A DNA stretch of 64,000 nt, taken from NCBI RefSeq assembly GCF_010727325.1, contig NZ_AP022565.1, positions 3,534,001 through 3,598,000 on the forward strand, given 5' to 3'. The notes under the pieces are model-generated. The model was given only the letters and a program-made list of their open reading frames with translations, ran no database searches and had not been told where the DNA came from. Below are positions 29,254-38,008 of the stretch, one piece after another. The position numbers and the translations under genes were made by a program. Numbering within the stretch: the stretch's first letter is position 1; the number at the start of each line of letters is the position of its first letter. The stretch is from Mycolicibacterium alvei (GTDB lineage Bacteria > Actinomycetota > Actinomycetes > Mycobacteriales > Mycobacteriaceae).

Positions 29254-29286
29254 CACAGTCAAGCGTAAAACAACACATATCAACAT
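29242..29286. promoter_or_regulatory. FruR operator candidate in the divergent fru/pts control region
   Basis: TTGACAAGTCAA (29242-29253) is a palindrome with TTGAC/GTCAA arms. It is followed by related CAACA-containing motifs (GTCAACACAGTCAA, CAACACATATCAACA) up to 29286. DeoR-type sugar regulators bind such TGTTGA/TCAACA repeats. The palindrome overlaps the ptsI -35 and contains a TTGACA that may serve the rightward operon, so one regulator could control both directions. Confidence 0.5.
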
Positions 29287-29320
29287 TTAATCGGGCTTCA
29301 ACCCACGCAAACGGAGGCTC

Positions 29321-30088
29321 ATGTACGCCGAGGAGCGCCAGCAGGCCATCGCCGCGCTGGTCATGAGCAAGGGCCGCGCCTCCGTCGCCGAACTGGCGCA
29401 GGCCTACGACGTCACCACCGAGACCGTCCGCCGCGATCTCGCGGTGCTCGACAAGGCCGGGGTCGTGCGTCGGGTTCACGGCGGGGCTGTCCCGGCCCGG
29501 TCGCTGCACCTCGTGGAAGCCGGCGTCGGCGAACGCGACACCACCCGCGCCGCGCAGAAAGACGCCATCGCCACCGCCGCGGTTGATTTCTTCCCCCTCA
29601 GCGGCGCCAGTGTGCTGCTGGACGCGGGGACGACCACCGCCCGCGTCGCGTCGCACGTGCCGACCGATCGGGAACTCACCGTGCTGACCAACTCCGTGCC
29701 GATCGCCGGCCTCCTCGCCACCCTGCCCACCGTCACGCTGCAGTTGCTCGGCGGGCGGGTCCGCGGCCTCACCCAGGCCGCCGTCGGCGAACAGGTAGTG
29801 CACGTACTCGACACCCTGCGGGTGGACATCGCATTCATCGGCACCAACGCCCTCAGCGTGCGGCACGGGCTGTCCACTCCCGACACCGAGGAAGCGGCCG
29901 TCAAGCGGGCCATGGTCCGGGCTGCGAATTATGTTGTGGTGGTGGCAGACTCCTCGAAGGTCGGCCAGGAGGACTTCGTCAGCTTCGCCCCCATCGACAG
30001 CGTCGACACCCTGATCACCGACAGCGAGATCTCCGACGCCAACCGGGCGCTGCTCACCCAGCACGGGGTCGAGGTGGTGATCGCATGA
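29321..30088 (+). CDS. fruR: DeoR-family fructose operon regulator
   Basis: A 255-residue DeoR regulator. The N-terminal winged helix reads MYAEERQQAIAALVM and VAELAQAYDVTTETVRRDLAVL, followed by the family's RRVHGGAVPA. The C-terminal sugar-phosphate isomerase-like domain has LLDAGTTTARVA, FIGTNALSVRHGLSTPD and VVVADSSKVG. Fructose 1-phosphate is the usual effector for the fruR type (family knowledge). It is the first gene of fruR-fruK-fruA-ptsH, preceded by CGGAGG, and overlaps fruK by four bases. Confidence 0.9.
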   Translation: MYAEERQQAIAALVMSKGRASVAELAQAYDVTTETVRRDLAVLDKAGVVRRVHGGAVPARSLHLVEAGVGERDTTRAAQKDAIATAAVDFFPLSGASVLLDAGTTTARVASHVPTDRELTVLTNSVPIAGLLATLPTVTLQLLGGRVRGLTQAAVGEQVVHVLDTLRVDIAFIGTNALSVRHGLSTPDTEEAAVKRAMVRAANYVVVVADSSKVGQEDFVSFAPIDSVDTLITDSEISDANRALLTQHGVEVVIA

Positions 30089-31053
30089 TTCTCACCGTCA
30101 CCCCGAACCCCAGCCTGGACCGCACCGTCACGCTGGGATCGCCGTTGACGCGTGGAGCCGTGCAGCGCGTCGATTCCGTTACCGTCGAACCGGGCGGCAA
30201 GGGCATCAACGTGGCCCGGGCGCTGACCTTGGCCGGCGTCGCCGCCGAAGCCGTGCTGCCCGCCGCGGACACCGATCCCCTTCTCGCGGCGTTGCGGGCA
30301 CACGGTGTTCCGTTCACCGGCGTTCCCATCACGCAGCCCGTCCGCACCAACGTTGCCATCACCGAATCCGACGGCACCACAACAAAACTCAACGAGCGGG
30401 GTGCTGAGGTGGACTCTGACGCGCTGTCGGTGCTGACCAGTTGCGTGCTGGACAAGGCGCGGGACGCAACGTGGGTGGTGCTGTCCGGGTCGTTGCCGCC
30501 CGGGATTCCGGACGACTGGTACGCCCAGGTGGTGCGGCTGCTGGCGCCGCTCGGTTGCCGGGTCGCCGTCGATACGTCCGAGGCGCCGTTGGCCGCGCTG
30601 GCCGCCGCGTTCGAGGTGGCCGCTCCCGATCTGATCAAGCCCAACGCCGAGGAGCTGGCCGACCTGGCCGGTGTTCCGGCGGCGGAGCTGGAAGACGCTG
30701 CCGCCCGGGGTGATATGTCCCCGGTGGTCTCTGCCGCTGGTGTTCTCGTCGCACGCGGTGTCGGTGCGGTCCTCGCGACGCTCGGCGCCGCCGGCGCGGT
30801 CCTCGTCGACGGCAATGGCGCCTGGCTGGCCACGCCGCCGCCGATTATTCCGCGCAGCACCGTCGGCGCGGGCGACGCCTCCCTGGCCGGCTACCTGCGC
30901 GCCGCCGTCGCCGGAGCCGATGCCCCGCACCGGTTGCAGATGGCCGTCGCCTACGGCAGTGCCGCCGCGGCACTTCCCGGATCGGCCCTACCCACGCCCG
31001 CCCAACTCGACCTCGATGCCGTCCGTACCCACCCCATGAAGGTGTCGCCATGA
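30085..31053 (+). CDS. fruK: 1-phosphofructokinase
   Basis: A PfkB-family kinase (322 aa) that phosphorylates fructose 1-phosphate to fructose 1,6-bisphosphate. It begins MILTVTPNPSLDRT, typical of FruK. It has the VEPGGKGINVARAL substrate segment and the PfkB C-terminal signature STVGAGDASLAGYL with the catalytic Asp. Four-base overlaps with fruR and fruA on either side show tight coupling. Confidence 0.92.
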   Translation: MILTVTPNPSLDRTVTLGSPLTRGAVQRVDSVTVEPGGKGINVARALTLAGVAAEAVLPAADTDPLLAALRAHGVPFTGVPITQPVRTNVAITESDGTTTKLNERGAEVDSDALSVLTSCVLDKARDATWVVLSGSLPPGIPDDWYAQVVRLLAPLGCRVAVDTSEAPLAALAAAFEVAAPDLIKPNAEELADLAGVPAAELEDAAARGDMSPVVSAAGVLVARGVGAVLATLGAAGAVLVDGNGAWLATPPPIIPRSTVGAGDASLAGYLRAAVAGADAPHRLQMAVAYGSAAAALPGSALPTPAQLDLDAVRTHPMKVSP

Positions 31054-33065
31054 CTCAACCGATCATCACCTCCGATCTCGTCCTGCTCGACGTCGACGCG
31101 GGCGGTGACAAGGAATCCGTCGTCACCCGTTTGGTCGGTGCGCTCGCCGAGGCGGGCCGGACCAGTGACACCGCGGGTCTGGTGGGTGCTGCGATGGCCC
31201 GCGAAGCGCAGTCGGCCACCGGTCTGCCGGGCGGGATCGCGATTCCGCACTGCCGCTCGCCCTACGTCGACACCCCGACGATCGGCTTCGCCCGGCTGTC
31301 CCCCAAGGTTGACTTCGGCGCCCCCGACGGCCCGGCCGATCTGGTGTTCCTGATCGCCGCACCGGAATCCGGTGGGGCCGAACACATGAAGCTGCTCTCC
31401 AGCCTGGCGCGCGCGCTGGTCCGCAAGGACTTCGTGGCGTCACTGCGCGATGCCGCGAGTGTCGACGAGGTGGTGGCGCTCGTCGACGGCGTCGTGAATC
31501 CGGCGCCCGCTGCTGCTCCTGTTGTAGCTCCTGAACCGGCCAAGGCGGTGTCGATCGTCGCGATCACGGCCTGCCCCACCGGCATCGCCCACACCTACAT
31601 GGCGGCCGATGCGCTCAAACAGGCCGCCGACGACGCCGGCGTCGATTTGGCAGTCGAAACCCAGGGCTCGTCCGGGAGTACACCACTGTCCGCGGCCACG
31701 ATCGCCGCGGCCGATGCTGTCATCTTCGCCACCGACGTCGGGGTCAAGGACAAGCAACGCTTCGCCGGCAAGCCCGTCGTCGCCTCCGGCGTCAAACGTG
31801 CCATCAACGAACCCGGCGTGATGATCGCCGAAGCCGTCAGTGCGGCAGGCAATCCCAAGGCACCGCGAGTGACCGGCTCGGTCGACGAGGCCACTCCGAC
31901 CGCGTCGGGCGACGTCGGCTGGGGTACCCGCATCAGGCAGATCCTGCTCACCGGCGTGAGCTACATGATCCCGTTCGTCGCGGCCGGCGGTCTGCTCATC
32001 GCCCTGGGCTTCCTCTTCGCCGGGTACGACATCGGCAATACGGCTGAGGGTCAATCGAGCCCACTGGCCTACGGCATGAACTCGCTGGGCCACCACATCG
32101 CCGTCACCAACACGCTGGCCGACCTTCCGCCCGGCGGGCTGACGCAGTATCTCGGGGCGGTGCTGTTCACGCTCGGCGGCCTGGCCTTCATGTTCCTGGT
32201 GCCCGCCCTCGCCGGCTACATCTCGTTCGCGATCGCCGACCGGCCCGGTATCGCACCGGGTTTCACCGCGGGAGCGGTCGCCGTGTTCGTCGGCGGTGGG
32301 TTCATCGGCGGCATCGTCGGCGGCCTGATCGCGGGGTTCGCCGCGCACTGGATCGGTTCGTTCAAGGTGCCGCAGTGGTTCCGGGGACTGATGCCGGTCG
32401 TGGTGATCCCGCTCGGTGCGTCACTGACCGTCGGCCTGTTGATGTTCCTGCTGCTCGGCCGACCGCTCGCTGCCCTGACCACCGGCCTGACCAACTGGCT
32501 CAGCGGCATGACCGGAACCTCGGTCGTGATCCTGGGGGTCATCCTCGGCCTGATGATGTGCTTCGACCTCGGCGGGCCGGTCAACAAGGCGGCCTACGCA
32601 TTTGCCACCGCCGGCCTCAACGTCGCCGACCCGGCAACCCTGCGCATCATGGCCGCGGTGATGGCCGCCGGCATGGTGCCACCCTTGGCGATGGCGCTCG
32701 CGTCGACGCTGCGGCCGCGGCTGTTCACCGAACCCGAGCGGGAGAACGGCCGCGCGGCATGGCTTTTGGGTGCCTCCTTCATCTCCGAAGGTGCCATCCC
32801 GTTCGCCGCGGCCGATCCGCTGCGGGTCATCCCGTCGATGATGTTCGGCGGCGCCGTCACCGGTGGGCTGATCATGGCCTTCGACGTCACGCTCAAGGCT
32901 CCCCACGGCGGTATCTTCGTGTTCTTCGCGATCGGCAACCTGCTGTGGTTCCTCGTCGCGCTCGCTGCCGGCACCGTCGTCGGCGCTCTGGCCGTCATCG
33001 CGGCCAAACAGTTCGTCAAGCCCAACCTCACCACGCCGGAGACGCCGGCGCTGGCCACCACCTAG
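31050..33065 (+). CDS. fruA: Fructose-specific PTS permease EIIABC
   Basis: A 671-residue fused permease importing fructose with phosphorylation at C1. EIIA occupies residues 1-150 with phospho-His67 in IAIPHCRSPY. A Pro/Ala linker follows, then EIIB at about 166-265 with phospho-Cys175 in AITACPTGIAHTYMAA, and EIIC at about 300-655 with roughly nine or ten helices including YMIPFVAAGGLLIALGF and DLGGPVNKAAYAF. The domain order A-B-C is normal for actinobacterial FruA. It overlaps fruK by four bases and is 21 bases before ptsH. Confidence 0.93.
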   Translation: MTQPIITSDLVLLDVDAGGDKESVVTRLVGALAEAGRTSDTAGLVGAAMAREAQSATGLPGGIAIPHCRSPYVDTPTIGFARLSPKVDFGAPDGPADLVFLIAAPESGGAEHMKLLSSLARALVRKDFVASLRDAASVDEVVALVDGVVNPAPAAAPVVAPEPAKAVSIVAITACPTGIAHTYMAADALKQAADDAGVDLAVETQGSSGSTPLSAATIAAADAVIFATDVGVKDKQRFAGKPVVASGVKRAINEPGVMIAEAVSAAGNPKAPRVTGSVDEATPTASGDVGWGTRIRQILLTGVSYMIPFVAAGGLLIALGFLFAGYDIGNTAEGQSSPLAYGMNSLGHHIAVTNTLADLPPGGLTQYLGAVLFTLGGLAFMFLVPALAGYISFAIADRPGIAPGFTAGAVAVFVGGGFIGGIVGGLIAGFAAHWIGSFKVPQWFRGLMPVVVIPLGASLTVGLLMFLLLGRPLAALTTGLTNWLSGMTGTSVVILGVILGLMMCFDLGGPVNKAAYAFATAGLNVADPATLRIMAAVMAAGMVPPLAMALASTLRPRLFTEPERENGRAAWLLGASFISEGAIPFAAADPLRVIPSMMFGGAVTGGLIMAFDVTLKAPHGGIFVFFAIGNLLWFLVALAAGTVVGALAVIAAKQFVKPNLTTPETPALATT

Positions 33066-33086
33066 TCACAACCCCGAGGAGAAACC

Positions 33087-33344
33087 ATGCCCAGCAAGAC
33101 TGTCACCGTCGGTTCGGCCATCGGCCTGCACGCCCGCCCCGCCGCGATCATCGCCGAGACCGTGGTCAACGCCGGCGTCCCGGTCACCCTGTCGATGGAT
33201 GGCGGCGAACCCGTCGACGCCGGATCGGCCCTGATGATCATGACGCTCGGCGCCGCCAATGGCGCTCAGGTGACCGTTGAATCTGACGACGCCGATGTGT
33301 TGGCAACGGTGACCGAGCTGGTCGAGCAGGATTTGGACGCTTAG
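33087..33344 (+). CDS. ptsH: Phosphocarrier protein HPr
   Basis: An 85-residue HPr that shuttles phosphate from enzyme I to FruA. The phosphorylated His15 lies in GLHARPAA. The region where Ser46 occurs in Firmicutes reads GSALMIMTLG, so a Ser is nearby, but regulatory phosphorylation by HPr kinase is not expected in actinobacteria. AGGAG precedes the ATG. It is the last gene of the fructose operon. Confidence 0.93.
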   Translation: MPSKTVTVGSAIGLHARPAAIIAETVVNAGVPVTLSMDGGEPVDAGSALMIMTLGAANGAQVTVESDDADVLATVTELVEQDLDA

Positions 33345-33408
33345 GTGGTCGACACCTCATTGGAATCACATCGTTCGTGATCGCATGTCTGTTGATCTAC
33401 AGAGGAAT

Positions 33409-33873
33409 TCACGCCGTGGAGGGCGGTTGCCGTGGACCCCGACCTTGCGAGACTGCGTAGTTCATCGCGTTGCCCACGGTGGCGAGCATGCCTTGATAGT
33501 GAGCGATTTCGCGGTCAATCTGTTCACGGAACTCAGCGCGCAGGACTTCGACCTGCTTCTTTGCCCGCCCCTTTTTCCTACTCAGGTACAGCCGTTTGTC
33601 GCCGACGCTCCGGATGAGTTCGTGACACCTGTTCGCTTCCGCGGCCAACTCGTCGTAGGGCGCCGACCACAGGCGGTCCCCCGGCCAGCGCGCCCAGAAT
33701 GCCGATGAGTGTGTATACAACTGGGCAAGTGTGCGATACGACGACTTTCGGCTGTACCAATCAAGTCCAAAGAAGAATCCCGCACTTCCGATTATGGCTA
33801 TCAGCCCTATTACCGCCATAGGGACCCAACCCTCAATGAAGGAACCTATATCTGAGGCGGCGCTCGATGTCAC
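33409..33873 (-). CDS. Single-TM protein, pair member 2
   Basis: A 154-residue protein of unknown function with one membrane helix (about residues 20-40, AVIGLIAIIGSAGFFFG). A cytoplasmic-looking domain follows with FWARWPGDRLWSAPYDELAAEANRC and a basic, helical C-terminus. The same FxARWPxDxL-APY-L-EA-RC block occurs in the upstream gene, so the two are paralogues. GTG 33873 overlaps that gene's stop (GTGA). The pair sits at the outer edge of the ESX-1 region, convergent with ptsH; a link to secretion is only suggested by position. Confidence 0.65.
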   Translation of the reverse strand: MTSSAASDIGSFIEGWVPMAVIGLIAIIGSAGFFFGLDWYSRKSSYRTLAQLYTHSSAFWARWPGDRLWSAPYDELAAEANRCHELIRSVGDKRLYLSRKKGRAKKQVEVLRAEFREQIDREIAHYQGMLATVGNAMNYAVSQGRGPRQPPSTA

Positions 33874-34310
33874 CCGAATTCCCCTGCACTGGCGGCCTGA
33901 CGATCTCGTGCAGCTGCCTCGTTTAGTGCCACCACTACCCGGTCGATCCAATGGCGCACAGCGGCAACGTCTTTAGCTGACGCTTCGGCATTGTAGGTGT
34001 CCAACTTGCGTTCCTCGAGTAGAAGAACCAACAGCCAACACCGCTGCGCCTCCTCGTCCAACGCCCCATAGGGCGCACGACCCAATTGGTCAGCGGGCCA
34101 ACGGGCGCGGAACTCCGCCGATTCCTTCTCCAAACGCCGACGACAGGCCATCGGCCGATTCGTAGTGAACCACCACCAGACCCAGCATGCGGCCGGGATA
34201 ACGACTGCCGCCAACAGGGCTAGGAAGATCACACCAGCCAGCGCCTCCTGTGGAGTATCCGGCCAACTACGCCCGGACAGAGAGACATACCCTCTAGTCG
34301 GAAGCCGCAT
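33870..34310 (-). CDS. Single-TM protein, pair member 1
   Basis: A 146-residue paralogue of the gene above: one membrane helix (LAGVIFLALLAAVVIPAACWVWWWF, about 26-50), then the shared block FRARWPADQLGRAPYGALDEEAQRC and an Ala/Arg-rich helix ending at EFG. ATG 34310 is chosen as it precedes the helix by a normal tail; earlier in-frame ATGs are less likely. It is divergent from the EspE-like gene (132-base gap). No family recognised. Confidence 0.62.
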   Translation of the reverse strand: MRLPTRGYVSLSGRSWPDTPQEALAGVIFLALLAAVVIPAACWVWWWFTTNRPMACRRRLEKESAEFRARWPADQLGRAPYGALDEEAQRCWLLVLLLEERKLDTYNAEASAKDVAAVRHWIDRVVVALNEAAARDRQAASAGEFG

Positions 34311-34442
34311 GCTCGCAGTGTAGCCAGGCTGCATCGCCCGAGTGTTCGTAGTCGGCCGGGACCGCACACCAACCGCTCAAATTGGCGCTCAGAACCTCGT
34401 CTTCACGCTGTTACGGTTGAGAATCAACGGGGAAGGAGCCCA

Positions 34443-35333
34443 ATGGGCACGCTGGAGCACGCTAAGCAGGTAATCGAGATCGGCTTCGCCGGCAAGGGGT
34501 TCGGTGAGCACCTGTTCGCGGCGAATTCAGACGACCCGCAGGCGGCCAGCCTCGCAAAGATCGGCTTTGTGGCAGATGGCATAGGCGCAGGACAGATGCT
34601 CGGCGAGTTTGGCGCGAACAAACTCTTCGGGGTTACGCCTACCAGCTTCAGCTCGTACAGCTCGCCGGCAAAAACGATTAACGGCTTCGGTACGCCGATC
34701 ATCGGTGCGGCCCTTCTTGCCATTAATGGGATGCAGTTGATGTGCGGGGTGGGTGATCCGGAGACCGGTGATCGGTTCGCGAAAGGTGCTCACCATTTCA
34801 CAGCGATCGCAGACACCCTTAAGTGGTCGACGCCCACCGAACAGTGGCATGGACGCGGATCGGATGCATACGCCGCCGAGAACGAGCAGCAGCAAGAACG
34901 TGCCGCGAAAATGAGCAAGATCGATGCAGAAGTGAAGGGCATCGTCGCCAACGAGGCCAAGCAGATCAGCAACACACGCACTGCCCTCGAAATTGTCGCG
35001 ACGTCGCTGACCTTCATGATCCCTATCGCGATTGCTATCGGGAAGATCCCGCCGACGGGGCCGGCGAACCAGATGGCGTTCGAGATTGGCGCAGTCGCGG
35101 GTTCGATGCCGATCGCGTTGGGAGCGTTTGGGACCATGGAGTCCCTGACCCTGGCGAATGCGCAGAAGTTCCGGCAAGCAGCCAGCGACTACCAAGAGGT
35201 CGCAGCCGGCGCTAAGCCCGCGGGAGCACCACCAGCGTCTGTGTCACCGCCAGGCGGAAGTACGACGTCCAAGCCATGGTCTCCCTCCGGGGGCTCAGCC
35301 ACAGGCACCGGGGAGGGTTCGATCAATGTCTGA
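34443..35333 (+). CDS. EspE/EspA-family ESX-1 substrate-like protein
   Basis: A 296-residue protein of the EspA/EspE type. Residues 120-165 contain the helix-turn WHGRGSDAY (Trp135-x-Gly137) seen in type VII substrates. Two hydrophobic segments follow (about 183-200 and 211-231), then a Pro/Ser/Gly-rich tail. EspA/EspE proteins are secreted with EspC/EspF and are needed for ESX-1 export in pathogens. GGAAGGAG precedes ATG 34443. It leads an E-F-H gene order that copies espA-espC-espD and espE-espF-espH. Whether it should be called EspE or EspA needs a tree. Confidence 0.75.
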   Translation: MGTLEHAKQVIEIGFAGKGFGEHLFAANSDDPQAASLAKIGFVADGIGAGQMLGEFGANKLFGVTPTSFSSYSSPAKTINGFGTPIIGAALLAINGMQLMCGVGDPETGDRFAKGAHHFTAIADTLKWSTPTEQWHGRGSDAYAAENEQQQERAAKMSKIDAEVKGIVANEAKQISNTRTALEIVATSLTFMIPIAIAIGKIPPTGPANQMAFEIGAVAGSMPIALGAFGTMESLTLANAQKFRQAASDYQEVAAGAKPAGAPPASVSPPGGSTTSKPWSPSGGSATGTGEGSINV

Positions 35334-35646
35334 CGGGACGCTGGGAGTTACTTCTTCACATGTTCGTGAGCTGTCCGACGGCCAGAAGATGGCACAGCAG
35401 CTTATCGAGTTGAACAGCGAGGTCACCGGCGGCGTCAGCGCTTCGATGTTGGTGAACCACGGCCCGATCTGCGCTGTGAGCATCACAGCCCTGGAATTTG
35501 CCAACAACGCTCGCGAGGCCGCATGCGCGGCGATGGCGTCCGTGTCACAGGACATGTCGGAGAAACTGAACATCTCCGCAGCGCAATACGACCAAACAGA
35601 CACCCAAGCGGGAGCAGATATCGGCAAACAGATGCACCCGCGCTGA
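35326..35646 (+). CDS. EspF/EspC-family protein with YxxxD signal
   Basis: A 106-residue helical-hairpin protein of the EspC/EspF type. The middle VNHGPICAVSITALEFAN resembles ITHGPYCSQFN of EspC. The C-terminal export signal YxxxD is present as YDQTD (Tyr88-Asp92). It overlaps the end of the EspE-like gene by eight bases, so the two are co-translated, as expected for proteins secreted together. Confidence 0.78.
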   Translation: MSDGTLGVTSSHVRELSDGQKMAQQLIELNSEVTGGVSASMLVNHGPICAVSITALEFANNAREAACAAMASVSQDMSEKLNISAAQYDQTDTQAGADIGKQMHPR

Positions 35647-35697
35647 TCTGTCTGACCATATGTTCGTTGACTGACCCTGAACAGGTATGACTAACAC

Positions 35698-36285
35698 ATG
35701 ACGCCCCGCGGTTCCGATGACTGGGACGACACCGACGACGACGGCCTCGATGCGCTCGATTTGGGCACCCCGCTGTTCACCGACGATGTGTCGGGACTGG
35801 ATGCCCTGCCGGACTATGCGGGGGGCGACGCCGATCAGGACGGGGCGCACGACAGCGGCCTCGATGCCGTCCACGACTACACCGGCCATGAGGTCGACAA
35901 GGTCGTGGACGACAGCTTCGGTGCATTCGATACCGAGGCCGAACCCGAAGACCAAGAGCGGATCCCGGTGGTCCAGGCCATCAACCCGCCAGGCACCGTC
36001 ACCGTCACCGCATACCTGAATGGTTCCGTCGCTCAAGTGGACCTGGACCCGAAGGTGACTGCCCTCACCGAGGCTCAACTGGCCGACGAAGTCCGCTTCG
36101 TGGCTGGCGTAGCAGCCAAGCGCGCGACAGCAGTAATGCACATCGGTGTGGTGAATATGCTCATCGCGCAGGGCATGGCCCTGCCCGAAGCCCGAGACTT
36201 CGTGGCAACGAATATGCCGTACGCGACCCCAGAACAAGCCGGCGAAGCGGAGCTAGCACTCATCGCACGGCACAGCGACCATTGA
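35698..36285 (+). CDS. EspH/EspD-family protein (second copy)
   Basis: A 195-residue acidic protein paralogous to the espH at 62953-63453. The N-terminal half is Asp-rich (DDWDDTDDDGLDALDLG, LDALPDYAGG). The C-terminal domain has NPPGTVTVTAYLNGSVAQVDLDP, LTEAQLADEVRFVAGVAAKRA and YATPEQAGEAELALIA, matching NPPETVTVTVFMDGRVHEIELAP and following segments of the other copy. EspD/EspH proteins stabilise or accompany EspA/C and EspE/F. It completes the three-gene cassette, 51 bases after the EspF-like gene. Confidence 0.78.
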   Translation: MTPRGSDDWDDTDDDGLDALDLGTPLFTDDVSGLDALPDYAGGDADQDGAHDSGLDAVHDYTGHEVDKVVDDSFGAFDTEAEPEDQERIPVVQAINPPGTVTVTAYLNGSVAQVDLDPKVTALTEAQLADEVRFVAGVAAKRATAVMHIGVVNMLIAQGMALPEARDFVATNMPYATPEQAGEAELALIARHSDH

Positions 36286-36658
36286 AGCCGTCAATCCTGG
36301 GCAGAACCGATACCCGCACGGCCTGTATCACCACGGTCGCCAGGCGTTTGAGACCTCACAGCGTCGAGGCGGCATGCCGCGGCACATCTCAGCGATGCAC
36401 GTGCGCAGAACGGCCCCACCGCGAGACCGACATGCGCAGGTGGGCAGTGACTTCACACTCCCGCCATTGCCGGATGCAAAACTCACTGCGGACACAAAGC
36501 GTTATCAGCCTCACCCGGGCACCCTTATGATTGCCTGCGTGCAAATAGCCGGACGGCTTGACGTGAGACGATGCGTTTCTGAACAGGCCGGATATTGTTT
36601 GCTGAACGTGCGGCAGCACACTGCAGACATGTCCGATGTCATTGGGGGAGTGTGAGGC
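36286..36658. other. 373-base gap upstream of mycP1
   Basis: No supported gene. Short open frames here lack ribosome sites and family-like composition. The segment has lower GC than its neighbours and includes TTGACG near 36559, a reasonable start for a mycP1-eccE1 promoter, but no convincing -10 at correct spacing was found. No hairpin or tRNA was seen. Confidence 0.4.
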
Positions 36659-38008
36659 GTGCAGCGCTTAGTCGTAATGCTGCTGGCGGTTTTGTTGGCT
36701 CTATTCAGTGCGCCTCCGGCGTTCGCGATCGATCCGCCGGCGATCGACGCCGCGGCTGTTCCGCCTGATGAGACCGGCCCCGACCAGCCGACCGAGCAGC
36801 GCAAGATCTGCGCGGCGCCGACGGTCATGCCGAATTCGAACTTCGCCGACAAGCCCTGGGCAGCGGACTACCTGAGGCTGGCCGACGCACAGAAGTTCGC
36901 AACGGGCGCCGGCGTAACTGTCGCGGTGATCGACACCGGGGTCAACGGTTCACCCCGGGTGCCGGCCGAGCCGGGCGGCGACTTCGTCGACGCCGCAGGC
37001 AACGGGATGTCCGACTGCGACGCCCATGGAACCCTGACCGCGTCGATCATCGCCGGACGCGGGTCCCCTACGGACGGATTCATCGGCGTGGCCCCCGATG
37101 CGCGACTGCTTTCGCTGCGTCAGACCTCCGTGGCGTTCCAGCCCAAGGGTTCGCGCCAGGATCCCAACGACCCGAACACCACCCAGACCGCGGGCTCGAT
37201 CCGCAGTTTGGCCCGCTCGGTGGTGCACGCGGCCAACCTGGGCGCGCAGGTGATCAACATCAGTGAGGCCGCCTGCTACAAGGTGACCCGCCGGATCGAC
37301 GAGAGCAGCCTGGGCGCGGCCATCAACTACGCCGTGAACGTCAAGGGCGCGGTGATCGTGGTGGCCGCCGGTAACACCGGCCAGGACTGCACCCAGAACC
37401 CACCGCCGGATCCGTCGGTCCCGGCCGATGCCCGCGGCTGGAAGGGCGTGCAGACGATCGTCAGCCCGGCCTGGTACGACCCGCTGGTGCTCACCGTCGG
37501 CAGCATCAGCCAGAACGGTCAGCCGAGCAACTTCTCGATGTCGGGCCCGTGGGTAGGTGCCGCGGCTCCCGGCGAGAACCTCACTGCGCTCGGCTACGAG
37601 GGCCAGCCCATCAACGCCACCCCCGGCGAGGACGGCCCGGTGCCGCTGAACGGCACGTCGTTCTCGGCCGCATACGTCTCCGGTCTGGCGGCACTGGTCA
37701 AGCAGCGCTTCCCGGATCTGACCCCGGCGCAGGTGATCAACCGGATCACCGCCACCGCACGGCATCCCGGCGGCGGCGTCGACAACTACGTCGGTGCGGG
37801 CGTGGTCGATCCGGTCGCCGCACTGACGTGGGAGATTCCCGAGGGGCCCGAGAAGGCGCCGTTCCGCGTCAAGGAAGTCCCGCCGCCGGTGTACATCCCG
37901 CCGCCAGACCGCGGTCCGATCACGGGCGTGGTGGTTGCCGGGGCCGCACTGGCCCTGATTCTCGGGATCGCGGCGATGACCCGACGCGCGTTGCGGCGGC
38001 GCCAATGA
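36659..38008 (+). CDS. mycP1: Mycosin-1, ESX-1 subtilisin-like protease
   Basis: A 449-residue membrane-anchored serine protease of the ESX-1 complex. A signal peptide (1-23) is followed by a catalytic domain with Asp92 (VAVIDTGV), His123 (DAHGTL), oxyanion Asn239 (AAGNTG) and Ser334 (NGTSFSAAYVSG). A Pro-rich linker and a C-terminal membrane helix (about 418-440) follow, ending in RRALRRRQ. MycP1 stabilises the secretion complex and cleaves EspB (established in M. tuberculosis). GTG 36659 follows GGGGGAGTG. The stop overlaps the eccE1 ATG, so the two are coupled. Confidence 0.93.
   Translation: MQRLVVMLLAVLLALFSAPPAFAIDPPAIDAAAVPPDETGPDQPTEQRKICAAPTVMPNSNFADKPWAADYLRLADAQKFATGAGVTVAVIDTGVNGSPRVPAEPGGDFVDAAGNGMSDCDAHGTLTASIIAGRGSPTDGFIGVAPDARLLSLRQTSVAFQPKGSRQDPNDPNTTQTAGSIRSLARSVVHAANLGAQVINISEAACYKVTRRIDESSLGAAINYAVNVKGAVIVVAAGNTGQDCTQNPPPDPSVPADARGWKGVQTIVSPAWYDPLVLTVGSISQNGQPSNFSMSGPWVGAAAPGENLTALGYEGQPINATPGEDGPVPLNGTSFSAAYVSGLAALVKQRFPDLTPAQVINRITATARHPGGGVDNYVGAGVVDPVAALTWEIPEGPEKAPFRVKEVPPPVYIPPPDRGPITGVVVAGAALALILGIAAMTRRALRRRQ

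Noticed and set aside
36282..36655. Short plus-strand frames upstream of mycP1
   Set aside because: No ribosome site, odd Cys/Arg/Thr composition and no resemblance to Esp proteins.
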